Origin: AC-32 sp963765785
GTDB lineage: Bacteria; Actinomycetota; Thermoleophilia; Gaiellales; Gaiellaceae
Assembly: GCA_963765785.1 (NCBI GenBank)
Contig: CAVXXW010000022.1
Coordinates: 62,001-126,000 of the forward strand
Direction of reading: 5' to 3'
DNA: 64,000 nucleotides
Below are positions 52,837 through 63,484 of this stretch, in pieces (the first letter of the stretch is position 1; every line of letters starts with the position of its first letter). Both the position numbers and the translations under genes were made by a program. Below the pieces are notes generated by a model. That model was given only the letters and a program-made list of their open reading frames with translations, was not told the DNA's origin and made no database searches.

Positions 52837-54092
52837 CCGAGCCACTCGTTCCGCCACAGCGCGAGACGGAGCCCGAGGAGATCGCCGAGGCGCCGCCCGA
52901 GACGGTCGCTTCCCGCCTCGCCGCCTGGCAGAAGGCCGGCGGGATCGTGGTGCCGTTCCTGACCGCGGTGCTCGCGTTCCTGATCGGCGGCCTGATCGTC
53001 CTGGCGACCGGCCACAACCCCTTGCAGGCGTACTGGGACATCATCAACGGCGCCGGCCTGAACTGGCTCGCGCATCCGACGAACACCGACGTCGCAAACA
53101 CGGCGGCCTACAACTTCAGCCAGACCCTGCTGCAGACGACGCCGCTGATCCTGACCGGGCTCGCGGTCGCGTTCGCCTTCCGCTGCGGAATGTTCAACAT
53201 CGGCGGCAACGGCCAGTACCTCGTCGGCCTGTACTGCGCGAACTGGGTCGGCGTGTCGTTCGTCAACCTGACGCGTCCCGCGCACGTGCTGCTCGGGATC
53301 GCCGCCGCGGCCGCCGCAGGCGCGATCTGGGCCGGCATCGCGGGCTTCCTGAAGGCGACCACCGGAGCGCACGAGGTGATCACGACGATCATGCTCAACT
53401 GGATCGCCTACTGGATCGGGAACTACATCTTCCAGCAGGGCGGCCCGTTGCAGGGGCCCGCGAACAAGCCGCTCAGCATCCCGATCTCCGGCGACATCGC
53501 CCACAGCGCCCGCATCCCGGTGTTCTGGGGCGACGCCGACCTGCAGGGCCTCCACATCGGCTTCTTCTTCGCGATCGGCTGCCTCGTGCTCTTCTGGCTG
53601 ATCCTCAATCGCACGACGCTCGGCTACGAGGTTCGGGCGGTCGGCTACAACCCGGACGCCGCGGCGTACGGCGGGATCAAGGTGCGCGTCAACTACATCC
53701 GCGCGATGGCGATCTCCGGCGCGTTCGCCGGCCTCGCGGGCGGGCTCGACATGCTCGGCTACCTCTACCACTTCGGCACCACCGACGTGCAGGCGGCCCA
53801 GATCGGGTTCCTCGGGATCGCGGTCGCGCTGCTCGGCCGGAACACGGCCCTCGGTGTCGGCCTCGCCGCCTTCCTGTTCGGCGGCCTGCTCTACGGGACG
53901 ACGCACGGCCTTCAGTCGGGCACGATCGACCCCAGCCTCGCCGGCCACCTGACCGAGATGATCCAGGGGCTCGTCGTGCTCTTCGTCGGCGCGGACGTCC
54001 TCATCCTCGCCGTCTGGAACTCGCGCAAGCGGATTCGCCGTAAGCGGCCCGCGGCGAGGCAGCAACAGCCGGCTGCAGAGGCGGCGTCGTGA
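52833..54092 (+). CDS. Nucleoside ABC transporter permease 1
   Basis: A 419 aa membrane protein of the branched-chain amino acid/ribose-like permease family (YufP type). About ten helices; the family motif GYEVRAVGYNPDAAAYGGI is the coupling loop. An acidic N-terminal 35 residues precedes the first helix, and the C-terminus is Arg-rich. It overlaps the ATPase gene and permease 2 by ATGA/GTGA, forming one operon. Confidence 0.93.
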
Positions 54093-55288
54093 GCACGTAC
54101 GTCGGCACCCTCAGGCGCTCGCGGCTCTACGACTCCTCGACGCTCGGCACGGTCGGGATCGTGATCGGCGTCGTCGCCTGCCTCGTTGCGATCCCGCCGA
54201 TCACCGCCCGCTCGCTGCTCTGGCCCGTCCTGCTCGGGATGGTCGCGGTCCTGTTCGGCATAGCCGCCGTGTCGCGCGGCGCCGGCCGGGTCGGCTGGGG
54301 CGCGATCGCCGCGGGGATCGTCGGCGGCGGTCTCTCGATCCTCGCGATGCAGTCGAGCGTCTCGAACCTCGACCAGGTCTTCACCGCAAGCCTGATCGCG
54401 TCGATGCTCGTCTTCGCGACGCCGCTGACCTACGGCGCGCTCGGCGGGATGTTCTCGGAGCGCTCCGGCGTCGTGAACATCGGGCTCGAGGGGATGATGT
54501 TGATGGGCGCCTTCTGGGGCATCTGGGGCGCCGACAAGACCGGCAGCTGGGTCTGGGGCGTCGTGATCGCGATGCTCTCCGGCGGGCTGCTGGCGCTCGT
54601 GCACGCCTTCTTCGCGATCCACCTGCGCGCCGACCAGATCGTCGGCGGCGTCGCCGTCAACTTCCTCGCCCTCGGCATCACGGGCTACTTCTTCGTCCAG
54701 CTCTACCACGGCAACAACGTGCCCACAGGCGTCTCCCAGATCCCGGACGTGAAGCTGACGAGCGAGAGGAGCAGCTCGTTCTTCGCCGAGTCGTTTGGGC
54801 ACCTGAACCTGCTGATCTGGGTCGCGATCCTGTTCGTGCCGCTGTCCTACATCGTCCTCTTCAAGACGCCGATCGGCCTGCGCATCCGCGCGTGCGGCGA
54901 ACACCCGCGTGCCGCCGACACCGTCGGGATCAACGTCTACCTCGTCCGCTACGGCTGCGTGATCCTCTCCGGCATGCTCGCTGCGATGGGCGGCGCGTAC
55001 CTGACCGTCGGGTACCTCAACACCTTCAACGAGAACGTCACCGCGGGCCGCGGGTTCATCGCGCTCGCCGCGATGATCTTCGGCAACTGGAAGCCGTTCG
55101 GGGCGTTCGGGGCCGCGCTCCTCTTCGGCTTCTCGACCGCGCTGGCGTACCGGCTGCCCGTGTACTCGTCGAACGCGGCCACGCTCTTCCAGGCCTTGCC
55201 GTACGTCCTGACGCTGATCGCCGTCGCCGGCGTGATCGGCCGCACGGTGCCGCCAGCCGCCGATGGACGGCCTTACAAGAAGCAGTAG
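54089..55288 (+). CDS. Nucleoside ABC transporter permease 2
   Basis: A 399 aa membrane protein (YufQ type), with about ten helices, including MFSERSGVVNIGLEGMM and the coupling loop IGLRIRACGEHPRAADTVGI. It has an extra N-terminal pair of helices before the YufQ-like core. GTG 54089 overlaps permease 1. It completes the heterodimeric channel. Confidence 0.93.
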   Translation: MSTYVGTLRRSRLYDSSTLGTVGIVIGVVACLVAIPPITARSLLWPVLLGMVAVLFGIAAVSRGAGRVGWGAIAAGIVGGGLSILAMQSSVSNLDQVFTASLIASMLVFATPLTYGALGGMFSERSGVVNIGLEGMMLMGAFWGIWGADKTGSWVWGVVIAMLSGGLLALVHAFFAIHLRADQIVGGVAVNFLALGITGYFFVQLYHGNNVPTGVSQIPDVKLTSERSSSFFAESFGHLNLLIWVAILFVPLSYIVLFKTPIGLRIRACGEHPRAADTVGINVYLVRYGCVILSGMLAAMGGAYLTVGYLNTFNENVTAGRGFIALAAMIFGNWKPFGAFGAALLFGFSTALAYRLPVYSSNAATLFQALPYVLTLIAVAGVIGRTVPPAADGRPYKKQ

Positions 55289-55619
55289 CGCGCGCGCGAG
55301 GAACCACGCAGCCCGGGCCTCGGTCGTGCTCTCGCTGCTGGGAATCGCGCTGCCGGTCGTCGCCTACGCCGCGGCGCACCAGCTCCAGAAGGTGTCGCTC
55401 GTGCAGGCGACCGTCGCTTCGTGCGGCTCGGTGGTGCTCGGGGGCGCGGCCGTGCTGCTTGCGCAGCGCGGCTTCCGGAACATCGAGCGGACGCTCGGCC
55501 GCGCGGGCGGAGAGAGCGCTGCACGCGTCGGGCGGCTCCTCGGCGTGATCGCGCTCTGCATCGGCCTGGCGGCGGCGATCGCGCTCGGCGTCTACGCTGT
55601 CCTGAAGGTGATCGGCTGA
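55263..55619 (+). CDS. Three-helix small membrane protein
   Basis: An unrecognised 118 aa protein with hydrophobic segments ASVVLSLLGIALPVVAYAA, VLGGAAVLLAQ and LGVIALCIGLAAAIALGVYAV. ATG 55263 lies within permease 2 (26-base overlap). It may be an accessory of the transporter operon. Function unknown. Confidence 0.6.
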   Translation: MDGLTRSSSARARNHAARASVVLSLLGIALPVVAYAAAHQLQKVSLVQATVASCGSVVLGGAAVLLAQRGFRNIERTLGRAGGESAARVGRLLGVIALCIGLAAAIALGVYAVLKVIG

Positions 55620-55642
55620 GCACGGCCCCCGCCGATCGCCAT

Positions 55643-55648
55643 TACAAT
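55643..55648 (+). promoter_or_regulatory. -10 box TACAAT upstream of the rodZ-like gene
   Basis: TACAAT, one mismatch from consensus, ends 11 nt before GTG 55660, implying a very short or no leader. This may also be the promoter for cinA-thpR-recA-recX. Confidence 0.55.
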
Positions 55649-55659
55649 CGGCCTCTCCC

Positions 55660-56412
55660 GTGTTCGAGATCGGCAACAGCCTGCGCGAGGCGCGCGTCCG
55701 CCAGCAGCTCGAGCTGGGCGAGGTCGAGCTCGCGACCAAGATCCGCGCTCGCTACCTCCGTGCCCTGGAGGAGGAGACCTTCGAGGCGCTCCCGGCCCAG
55801 ACGTACGTCAAGGGCTTTCTGCGCACGTACGCGGACTATCTGGGCCTCGACGGCCAGCTCTACGTCGACGAGTTCAACTCGCGCTTCGCGGGCGAGGACG
55901 GCGAGCCGCACGAGCCGGTCGTCGCGCGGCGGACGTCGAACGTTCGACGCCTGCAGCACCGCCGCGTCGAGCGGCGCTGGGTGATCTTCGCGCTCGCCGG
56001 GATCGGCGCCCTGCTCGCGTTCTTCTTCGCGGCCTGGAAGTTCGGCGGCAAGAGCGCCGAGCAGATCCCGAACCTCGGCACGACGACGAACCAGACGGCG
56101 ACAAACCGGGTGCTGCCGCAGGCGACGGGTACGAAGGCGGCTCCGAAGAAACCGGCGATGTTCACCCTCTACGTGCGCGCGCTCCACGGCAACTCCTGGA
56201 TGGACGTCCGCAACGGGTCGCAGAGCGGCAGGCCGCTCTTCACCGGCACGGTCGAGCTCGGCGGCCAGGACCACCGCTGGGTCTCGAGGCGGCTCTGGAT
56301 CAACTTCGGCGCGCCGGCCAACCTCGGCATCGTCTGGAACGGCCATCTGATGCAGATCACCCGGAGCGGCAGGTTCGTGTTCACCCCGCGCGGGTTCACG
56401 CGGACCGCTTGA
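55660..56412 (+). CDS. RodZ-like HTH membrane protein
   Basis: A 250 aa protein with a cytoplasmic HTH_25 domain (IGNSLREARVRQQLELGEVE, ATKIRARYLRALEEE), a basic linker, one membrane helix near residues 108-128, and an extracytoplasmic DUF4115-like beta domain. RodZ relatives link the cytoskeleton MreB to the cell wall; others are regulators. GTG 55660 is the start. It overlaps cinA by TTGA. Confidence 0.85.
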   Translation: MFEIGNSLREARVRQQLELGEVELATKIRARYLRALEEETFEALPAQTYVKGFLRTYADYLGLDGQLYVDEFNSRFAGEDGEPHEPVVARRTSNVRRLQHRRVERRWVIFALAGIGALLAFFFAAWKFGGKSAEQIPNLGTTTNQTATNRVLPQATGTKAAPKKPAMFTLYVRALHGNSWMDVRNGSQSGRPLFTGTVELGGQDHRWVSRRLWINFGAPANLGIVWNGHLMQITRSGRFVFTPRGFTRTA

Positions 56413-57674
56413 GCCGCCCCCGCGGCTTCGTCGTCGTCACCGGCAGTGAGCTCGTCCGCGGAGACCGGCAGGACCGCAACGGGCCGTTCCTCGCGGCGGA
56501 GCTGCTGCGGCTCGGCGTCGAGCCGGCGCGGATCTCGATCGTGGGCGACGACCCCGAGGAGCTCGAGACGGCGCTGCGGGAAGGGCTAGAGGCCGACCTC
56601 TGCCTGATCTCGGGCGGCCTCGGGCCGACGCACGACGACCGCACGGTCGAGCTGACGGCGCATGCCTCCGGGCGCCGGCTGGTGGTCGACGAAACGCTCG
56701 AGGCGGAGATCGAGGCGATCTCGCGCTCGGTCGCGGAACGGCTGGGCCGGCCGTACGCCGACTTCGCCGAGGGCGTGCGGAAGCAGGCGACCCTGCCGGA
56801 GGGCGCGCTCGTCGTCGGGATCGCGGGAACGGCGCCCGCACTGGCTCTCGAGACGAAGGCGGGCGCGGCCGTCGTCCTCCCGGGACCGCCGAGCGAGCTC
56901 CAGCGCCTGTGGCCGCGTGCGCTGGAGTCGGCGCCCGTGCGTTCTGTTCTCGCGCGCGCGCGCGAGCGTGAGCGGCGGGTGCTGCGCTTCTACGGCTCCA
57001 GCGAGTCCGAGGTCGCGCGATCGCTCGCCGAGAGCGGGGGCGAGGGCGGCGGCGTCGACGTGACCATCTGCGCCCGCGACTTCGAGATCCGTGTCGACGT
57101 GTTCGTCGAGCCGGAGAGCCGCGCGCGTGCGGACGAGCTCGTCGCCGGGCTCCGGGAGCGGAGCGGCCGGCACCTGTTCGCCGAGGACGACCGCCCGCTG
57201 CCGGCGATGGTGCTCGACCTCTGCCGAGCGCGGGGACTGACGCTGGCGACCGCCGAGTCGTGCACCGGCGGGCTCGTGGCCGCCCGGCTGACCTCCGTGC
57301 CGGGCTCAAGCGATGTCTTCCTCGGCGGCGTGGTCGCGTACGCGAACGAGGTCAAGGCGAGGGAGCTGGGCGTTTCGGAAGCGGTGCTCGAACGCTACGG
57401 CGCGGTCTCCGCGGAGGCGGCCGAGGCGATGGCGGCAGGTGCGCGCGAGCGGCTCGGCGCCGCCGTCGCCGTCTCGGTGACGGGCGTGGCCGGTCCGGGC
57501 GGAGGCACGACCGAGAAGCCGGTCGGGCTCGTCTTCCTGCACGCGCAGGGACCGGACGGCTCCTCGGCCCGGCGGCTCGACTTCCCGGGCGACCGTGAGG
57601 CGATCCGCGGGCGCGCGGCCGTCGCCGCCCTGCATCTCCTGCACGGGCTCTTGTCACAGAGCCGTGACGCTTGA
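56409..57674 (+). CDS. cinA: CinA family protein (nicotinamide-nucleotide amidase)
   Basis: A 421 aa protein with an N-terminal MoCF/COG1058 domain (VVVTGSELVRGDRQDRNGPF, ISGGLGPTHDDRTVELT) and a C-terminal CinA/PncC domain (LATAESCTGGLVAARLTSVPGSS). It deamidates or hydrolyses nicotinamide-nucleotide by-products in NAD recycling. TTG 56409 overlaps the rodZ stop. cinA-recA proximity is common in Gram-positives. Confidence 0.93.
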   Translation: MSRPRGFVVVTGSELVRGDRQDRNGPFLAAELLRLGVEPARISIVGDDPEELETALREGLEADLCLISGGLGPTHDDRTVELTAHASGRRLVVDETLEAEIEAISRSVAERLGRPYADFAEGVRKQATLPEGALVVGIAGTAPALALETKAGAAVVLPGPPSELQRLWPRALESAPVRSVLARARERERRVLRFYGSSESEVARSLAESGGEGGGVDVTICARDFEIRVDVFVEPESRARADELVAGLRERSGRHLFAEDDRPLPAMVLDLCRARGLTLATAESCTGGLVAARLTSVPGSSDVFLGGVVAYANEVKARELGVSEAVLERYGAVSAEAAEAMAAGARERLGAAVAVSVTGVAGPGGGTTEKPVGLVFLHAQGPDGSSARRLDFPGDREAIRGRAAVAALHLLHGLLSQSRDA

Positions 57675-58240
57675 GTGCGAGTCCTCCTGCTAGCTTCGAA
57701 GGCGATGAGCGCGTTCGCCTCTTCTGCGCCCTGCGGCTTCCCGACGAGACGCTCGATGCGCTCCTCGCGTGGCAGCGGGAGGCGTTCGCCGGCGCACGGG
57801 GCGTCAGACCCGTCCCGCGCGAGAATCTGCACGTCACGCTTGCGTTCGTCGGCCACCGGCCGGCAGCGGAGCTGGAGGCGATCGTCGGCGCCCTGCGAGC
57901 TGCGTGCGCGCGTGCCGAGCGGCCTCGGCTTGCTGTTCGCGGCTACCGCGAGACGCGCAGCGTGGGGATGCTCACGTGCGACGACGAGGGTGGCCGGGCG
58001 ACGACCCTGGCAGAGGATCTCCACGAGCGGCTCGAGGCGCTCGGCGTCTACGAGCGCGAGCGCCGGAGGTGGCTCCCGCACGTGACCGTCCTGCGCTTCC
58101 GCGAGCGTCCGCGGCTGCGGCCGGCGCTGCCGCGCCTGGCGCCCTTCGTGACGTCCGACGCTGCTGCTTACCTGTCACGGCTACGCCCCGGTGGGGCGCG
58201 ATACGAAGTCCTCGAATCCGTGGAAGTGGGAGGGAGATAA
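57671..58240 (+). CDS. thpR: RNA 2',3'-cyclic phosphodiesterase (2H superfamily)
   Basis: The 189 aa 2H protein has two His-x-Thr-x motifs: ENLHVTLAFVGHR near residue 52 and WLPHVTVLRFRER near residue 136. Family members hydrolyse 2',3'-cyclic phosphates or ligate RNA with 2',5' linkage. TTG 57671 overlaps the cinA stop; it lies between cinA and recA, as in many Actinobacteria. Confidence 0.88.
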   Translation: MSASPPASFEGDERVRLFCALRLPDETLDALLAWQREAFAGARGVRPVPRENLHVTLAFVGHRPAAELEAIVGALRAACARAERPRLAVRGYRETRSVGMLTCDDEGGRATTLAEDLHERLEALGVYERERRRWLPHVTVLRFRERPRLRPALPRLAPFVTSDAAAYLSRLRPGGARYEVLESVEVGGR

Positions 58241-58242
58241 GA

Positions 58243-59330
<1,088 letters not shown>

Positions 59331-59331
<1 letters not shown>

Positions 59332-59741
59332 TGCGCGAAGAGGCGCTCGCGGTCGCAACGCGCGCGCTCGCGCGGCGCGAGCATTCGGCGCGCGGGCTAC
59401 GTGAGCGGCTCCTGCGCGCGGGCGTCTCGGGTACCGACGCTGACGACGCGCTCGAGGAGCTGCGGCGGGTCGGCCTCCTCGACGACGCGCGCTTCGCGAG
59501 CGAGCGGGCACGCGTGCTCGCGGAACGAGGTAAGGGCGACGCTGCGATCCGGTTCGACCTCGGGCGTGCCGGGGTAGAGGCGTCGGACGCCGAAGCCGCA
59601 TTGGCTGTCCTGGAGCCGGAATCGGAGCGGGCAGCCCGCGTCGTCGACCGCCGCGGAGCGACGCCTGCGACCGCACGGCTCCTGGCGAGCCGGGGCTTCG
59701 ACGAGGCCGTCGTGGAGGCGCTCGTTGCGCGAGAGCGGTGA
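59331..59741 (+). CDS. recX: RecX regulatory protein
   Basis: Inhibits RecA filament growth. The 136 aa protein shows three-helix repeats, seen in ATRALARREHSARGLRERLL and ELRRVGLLDDARFASERARV, and ends with the third repeat (LLASRGFDEAVVEAL). GTG 59331 overlaps the recA TAG by one base. Somewhat short for the family. Confidence 0.9.
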
Positions 59742-60019
59742 CGGGAGTTAGGATAGGAGAGTTCCATCTGACATTTTGCCTGCATCTAACGTGTTTCCGA
59801 ATCGGATCGTGACCTTCGACAGAGACCATGACGAGCGCGAGGGAAGGGAGCTAGCAGCGGCGGCAGCGTGACGCCGAACCGCCTGGCGGGAGCTCGCGCG
59901 TCCCGCCGTCTCCGATTCGAGCATGTCCCGGTGCAAGCGGTGCCGGATGAGCACCGCGTTCCGGCGCGGACAACGGTTCCCGGCCGAGCCCCAGGCCCGG
60001 CCCGACAGTGGGAGCGCGC
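59742..60019 (+). other. 278 bp gap between recX and rny
   Basis: No convincing gene. It contains AT-richer stretches (59749-59815) with TAGGAT at 59749-59754, which may be the rny promoter, and a GGCGGGA/TCCCGCC hairpin (59886-59892 with 59902-59908). The ribosome binding site GGGAG for rny lies at its end. A frame starting with M-S-R-C-K-R-C at 59923 overlaps rny and looks spurious. Confidence 0.4.
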
Positions 60020-61585
60020 ATGGTCGTCGTCATCGGGATCGTCGTAGGCCTCGCGGTGGGGGCCGGCATTGCGTTCCTGTCGCTCTACGCATTCACCGGC
60101 TCGCGCCTCGCGGCCGCGCGGCGCACGCGCCAACTGCTCGTCACCGAGGCCAAGCGCGAGGCGGACGCCGTCCGGCGTGAGGCGCAGAGCGAGGCCGACG
60201 CGCACAAGCGCGAGTCGCAGATCGAGGCGCGCGAGGAGTCGGTCCGCCTGCGCGCCGGCGTCGAGTCCGAGATCGCCGAGCGGCGCGCGGAGATCCTGAA
60301 GATCGAGGAGCGCGTCCTCGCCAAGGAAGAGGACATCGACCGCAAGCTGACCGAGCTCGGTCGCCGCGAGCAGGGCGTCTCCGACCGCGAGGTGCACACG
60401 AAGCAGCTCCAGGAAGACCTGAAGGAGGCCCGCGACGGCGAGATCGTCGAGCTCGAGCGGATCTCAGGCATGACCGTCAACGAGGCCAAGGCGCACTTGC
60501 TCGAACGCTCCGAGGAGCTCGTCCGGCACGAGCTCGCTCGACGGGTGCGGCAGGCCGAGGAGGAGGCCCGCGCGGAGGCGAAGCGCCGGGCCCGGAACCT
60601 CGTCGCGGACGCGCTGCAACGTGTCGCGGCGAGCCATGCGTCCGAGACGACGGTCTCGCTGATCGAGCTGCCGTCCGACGACATGAAGGGCCGGATCATC
60701 GGCCGCGAGGGTCGCAACATCCGCGCGCTCGAGCACCTGACCGGCGTCGACGTGATCATCGACGACACACCGCAGGCCGTCGTGCTCTCGTCCTTCGACG
60801 GCATCCGTCGCGAGGTCGCGAAGCTCACGCTCTCGAAGCTGATCGAGGACGGCCGAATCCACCCGGCGCGGATCGAGGAGATGTACTACCAGTCGAAGGC
60901 GGAGATCGACGACGCGATCCGCCAGGCCGGCGAGCAGGCCGTCTTCGAGGCGAACTGCGGCGAGGTGCACGAGGAGCTGGTGAAGATCCTCGGCAGGCTG
61001 CGCTTCCGGACGAGCTACGGCCAGAACGTGCTCAAGCACACGCTCGAGGTCGTACACCTCGCTGGGATCATGGCCGCCGAGCTCGAGGCGAGCGTCAAGA
61101 CCGCGCGGCGGGCGGCGCTCCTGCACGACCTCGGCAAGGCGCTCACGCACGAGATGGAGGGCTCGCACGCGCTGCTCTCGGCGCAGTACGCACGCCGCTA
61201 TGGGGAGTCGCCCGCGGTCGTCCACGCGATCGAGGCGCACCACTACGAGGTCGAGCCGCAGACGGTCGAGGCGGTGCTGCTGATCGCCGCGGACGCGATC
61301 TCCGCCTCGCGGCCAGGTGCGCGGGGCGAGAGCCTCGAGCACTACATCAAGCGGCTCGAGGCGCTCGAGGGCGTCGCCGCCCGGCACGCCGGTGTGGAGA
61401 AGGTCTACGCCCTCCAGGCCGGACGCGAGATCCGCGTGATCGTGAAGCCGAAGGAGATCGACGACGACGGCGCGGTGCTCCTCTCGCACGAGATCGCACG
61501 CGAGATCGAGGATCAGCTCGAGTACCCGGGCCAGGTCAAGGTCACGGTCATCCGCGAGTCGCGGGCGATCGAGTACGCGAAGTGA
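60020..61585 (+). CDS. rny: Ribonuclease Y
   Basis: Membrane-anchored endoribonuclease that starts mRNA decay. An N-terminal helix (residues 3-20) anchors a long coiled coil (about 25-190), a KH domain (MKGRIIGREGRNIRALEHLTG) and an HD domain with AALLHDLGKALTHEMEGSHA. At 521 aa it is standard. ATG 60020 is chosen because GGGAG precedes it; GTG 60008 is an alternative. RNase Y in an actinobacterium points away from the RNase E-using classes. Confidence 0.95.
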   Translation: MVVVIGIVVGLAVGAGIAFLSLYAFTGSRLAAARRTRQLLVTEAKREADAVRREAQSEADAHKRESQIEAREESVRLRAGVESEIAERRAEILKIEERVLAKEEDIDRKLTELGRREQGVSDREVHTKQLQEDLKEARDGEIVELERISGMTVNEAKAHLLERSEELVRHELARRVRQAEEEARAEAKRRARNLVADALQRVAASHASETTVSLIELPSDDMKGRIIGREGRNIRALEHLTGVDVIIDDTPQAVVLSSFDGIRREVAKLTLSKLIEDGRIHPARIEEMYYQSKAEIDDAIRQAGEQAVFEANCGEVHEELVKILGRLRFRTSYGQNVLKHTLEVVHLAGIMAAELEASVKTARRAALLHDLGKALTHEMEGSHALLSAQYARRYGESPAVVHAIEAHHYEVEPQTVEAVLLIAADAISASRPGARGESLEHYIKRLEALEGVAARHAGVEKVYALQAGREIRVIVKPKEIDDDGAVLLSHEIAREIEDQLEYPGQVKVTVIRESRAIEYAK

Positions 61586-61716
61586 GCTGGAGCCGGCCGG
61601 TGCCGGCCACCGCCTGATGCCTTAGAGGCGCATCGAGAGCAGTTTCAGCTCCGCGCCTTCCTGGGAGGTGAACGACTTGGTCCTCCGGAGGGTGTCTACC
61701 GTCAACACCGTCCCGT

Positions 61717-61722
61717 TACAGT
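61717..61722 (+). promoter_or_regulatory. Leaderless -10 of the lipoprotein gene
   Basis: TACAGT followed by 8 nt and GTG 61731. Confidence 0.55.
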
Positions 61723-61730
61723 TCGCCGCT

Positions 61731-62147
61731 GTGAGGTGGGCTACGATCGCGGTGCTCGCCGCCGCAGTCCTCGCCGGCTGCGGCGGCAGCCAGAGCTACA
61801 GCTCGAAGCTGAGCAAGATGTGCGAGGACTTCGCGAAGCGCGAGCAGAAGATCGGCACGCCGGGAAGCCCGGCCGAGCTGGCGACCAGGGGGGACCGGAT
61901 CGTCGCCGCGTATGACTCCGCCATCCTGCAGCCGCTCCTGCGGACGCAGGCGCCGGCCGAGGACGCGGCCGCGGCGGCGCGCCTGCGGCAGATCGCGCAA
62001 AGGCAGCGCGACGCGCTGCGGGCGCTGGCGGACGCGGGGAAGAAGGGCGACGTCCAGGCCGTGCGGCGCCTGGCCGTGCGCAACGCTCAGCTGAACGGCC
62101 AGGCAGGCGACATCGCGCGCCAGCTCGGGGCCAAGTCCTGCACCTAG
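61731..62147 (+). CDS. Putative lipoprotein, helical
   Basis: A 138 aa protein with a signal peptide ending in L-A-G-C and lipidated Cys17 (ATIAVLAAAVLAGCGG). The mature part is helical and charged with a late Cys at the end. GTG 61731 is preferred because of the TACAGT box; upstream in-frame GTG 61668 lacks a suitable leader. Function unknown. Confidence 0.65.
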   Translation: MRWATIAVLAAAVLAGCGGSQSYSSKLSKMCEDFAKREQKIGTPGSPAELATRGDRIVAAYDSAILQPLLRTQAPAEDAAAAARLRQIAQRQRDALRALADAGKKGDVQAVRRLAVRNAQLNGQAGDIARQLGAKSCT

Positions 62148-62154
62148 TCCAGGC

Positions 62155-62160
62155 TAGGCT
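62155..62160 (+). promoter_or_regulatory. Leaderless -10 of miaB
   Basis: TAGGCT followed by 7 nt and ATG 62168. Confidence 0.6.
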
Positions 62161-62167
62161 TCCGGGC

Positions 62168-63484
62168 ATGCGCCGCTACCACGTCACAACCTTCGGTTGC
62201 CAGATGAACGCTCACGACTCTGAGCGGATCAAGGGCATGCTCGAGGAGCTCGGTCTCGGCGAGGCGCGGGCGCAGGAGGAGGCGGACGTGCTCGTCTTCA
62301 ACACCTGCACGATCCGCGAGAAGCCCGACCAGCGCTTCGCGGCCCACTTGGCGCAGGCGCGCGCCCTGAAGGAGCGCGACCCGGAGAAGATGATCGCCGT
62401 CGGCGGCTGCTACGCCGAGGCCCAGCGCGAGCGGCTGTTCTCGCTCTACCCCTACGTGGACGTCGCGTTCGGGCCGGGTTCGATTCCACACCTGGCGGAG
62501 TGGCTCGGCGCGGGCGGGGAGGGCGTCGACCGGGGCGCGTTCGGGATCGGCGAGGAGCGCGCCTTTGCCGGGCGGCTGCCGCTGCACCGCGAGCGCCGCT
62601 TTCAGGCGTGGGTGCAGATCTCGATGGGCTGCAACTCCGTCTGCGCCTACTGCATCGTCCCGTCGGTGCGCGGCCGCGAGGTCTCGCGCCGGCCGGGCGA
62701 GATCCTGGCCGAGGTGGAAGGCCTCGCGCGGGAGGGCGTCCGCGAGCTGACGCTGCTCGGCCAGAACGTCAACTCCTACGGCCGAGACCTCGGCAGCCGC
62801 TTCGACGAGCTCCTGCGGGCGTGCGACGCCGTCGACGGGATCGAGCGGATCCGCTTCACGAGCCCGCACCCGAAGGACTTCCGCGCGCCGGTGATCGCCG
62901 CGATGGCGGAGTGCGACAGCGTTTGCGAGCACGCTCACCTGCCGCTCCAATCAGGGTCGACGCGCGTCCTGAAGGCGATGCGGCGGACGTACTCGCGTGA
63001 GCGGTACCTGCGCCTCGTCGACGAGCTGCGCGGTGCGATCCCGGACCTCGCGCTGACGACCGACCTGATCGTGGGGTTCCCGGGCGAGACGGAGGCCGAC
63101 TTCGAGGAGACGATGAGCGCAGTGGAGGAGGTCGGCTACGACGGCGCCTTCACCTTCGTCTACTCGCCGCGGCAGGGCACGGAGGCGGCCTCGATGCCCG
63201 ATCAGGTTTCGGAGGACGTCAAGCGCGACCGGATCGAGCGGCTGATCGACGTCGTGCAGCGCGTCGCGGACGCCCGGAACCGGGAGCGGATCGGCCGCGT
63301 CGAGCAGGTGCTCGTCGAGGGCCCGAGCCGGAACGACCCGGCGCTCCTGCGCGGCCGGACGCGCCGCAACACGACGGTGAACTTCACTGGCACTGCCGCG
63401 GCGGGCGAGCTCGTATCGGTGACGATCGAGGCCGCGACGTCGACGACGCTCAGAGGCACGCAGCTCGCCGCAGTTGCAGCGTAG
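62168..63484 (+). CDS. miaB: tRNA-2-methylthio-N6-dimethylallyladenosine synthase
   Basis: Radical-SAM methylthiotransferase acting on A37 of tRNAs. The first [4Fe-4S] cluster uses C11 (FGCQMN), C47 (NTCTIRE) and C81 (GGCYAE). The radical-SAM cluster uses C155, C159 and C162 (CNSVCAYC). A TRAM domain (IGRVEQVLVEGPSR) closes the 438 aa chain. ATG 62168 follows a leaderless promoter. It overlaps the phosphatase gene by 11 bases. Its substrate is made by MiaA, not present here. Confidence 0.94.
   Translation: MRRYHVTTFGCQMNAHDSERIKGMLEELGLGEARAQEEADVLVFNTCTIREKPDQRFAAHLAQARALKERDPEKMIAVGGCYAEAQRERLFSLYPYVDVAFGPGSIPHLAEWLGAGGEGVDRGAFGIGEERAFAGRLPLHRERRFQAWVQISMGCNSVCAYCIVPSVRGREVSRRPGEILAEVEGLAREGVRELTLLGQNVNSYGRDLGSRFDELLRACDAVDGIERIRFTSPHPKDFRAPVIAAMAECDSVCEHAHLPLQSGSTRVLKAMRRTYSRERYLRLVDELRGAIPDLALTTDLIVGFPGETEADFEETMSAVEEVGYDGAFTFVYSPRQGTEAASMPDQVSEDVKRDRIERLIDVVQRVADARNRERIGRVEQVLVEGPSRNDPALLRGRTRRNTTVNFTGTAAAGELVSVTIEAATSTTLRGTQLAAVAA

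Noticed and set aside
59923..60180. Frame starting M-S-R-C-K-R-C before rny
   Set aside because: It overlaps rny in another frame by 160 bases and the rest is Arg/Pro-rich; the CxxC is likely chance.
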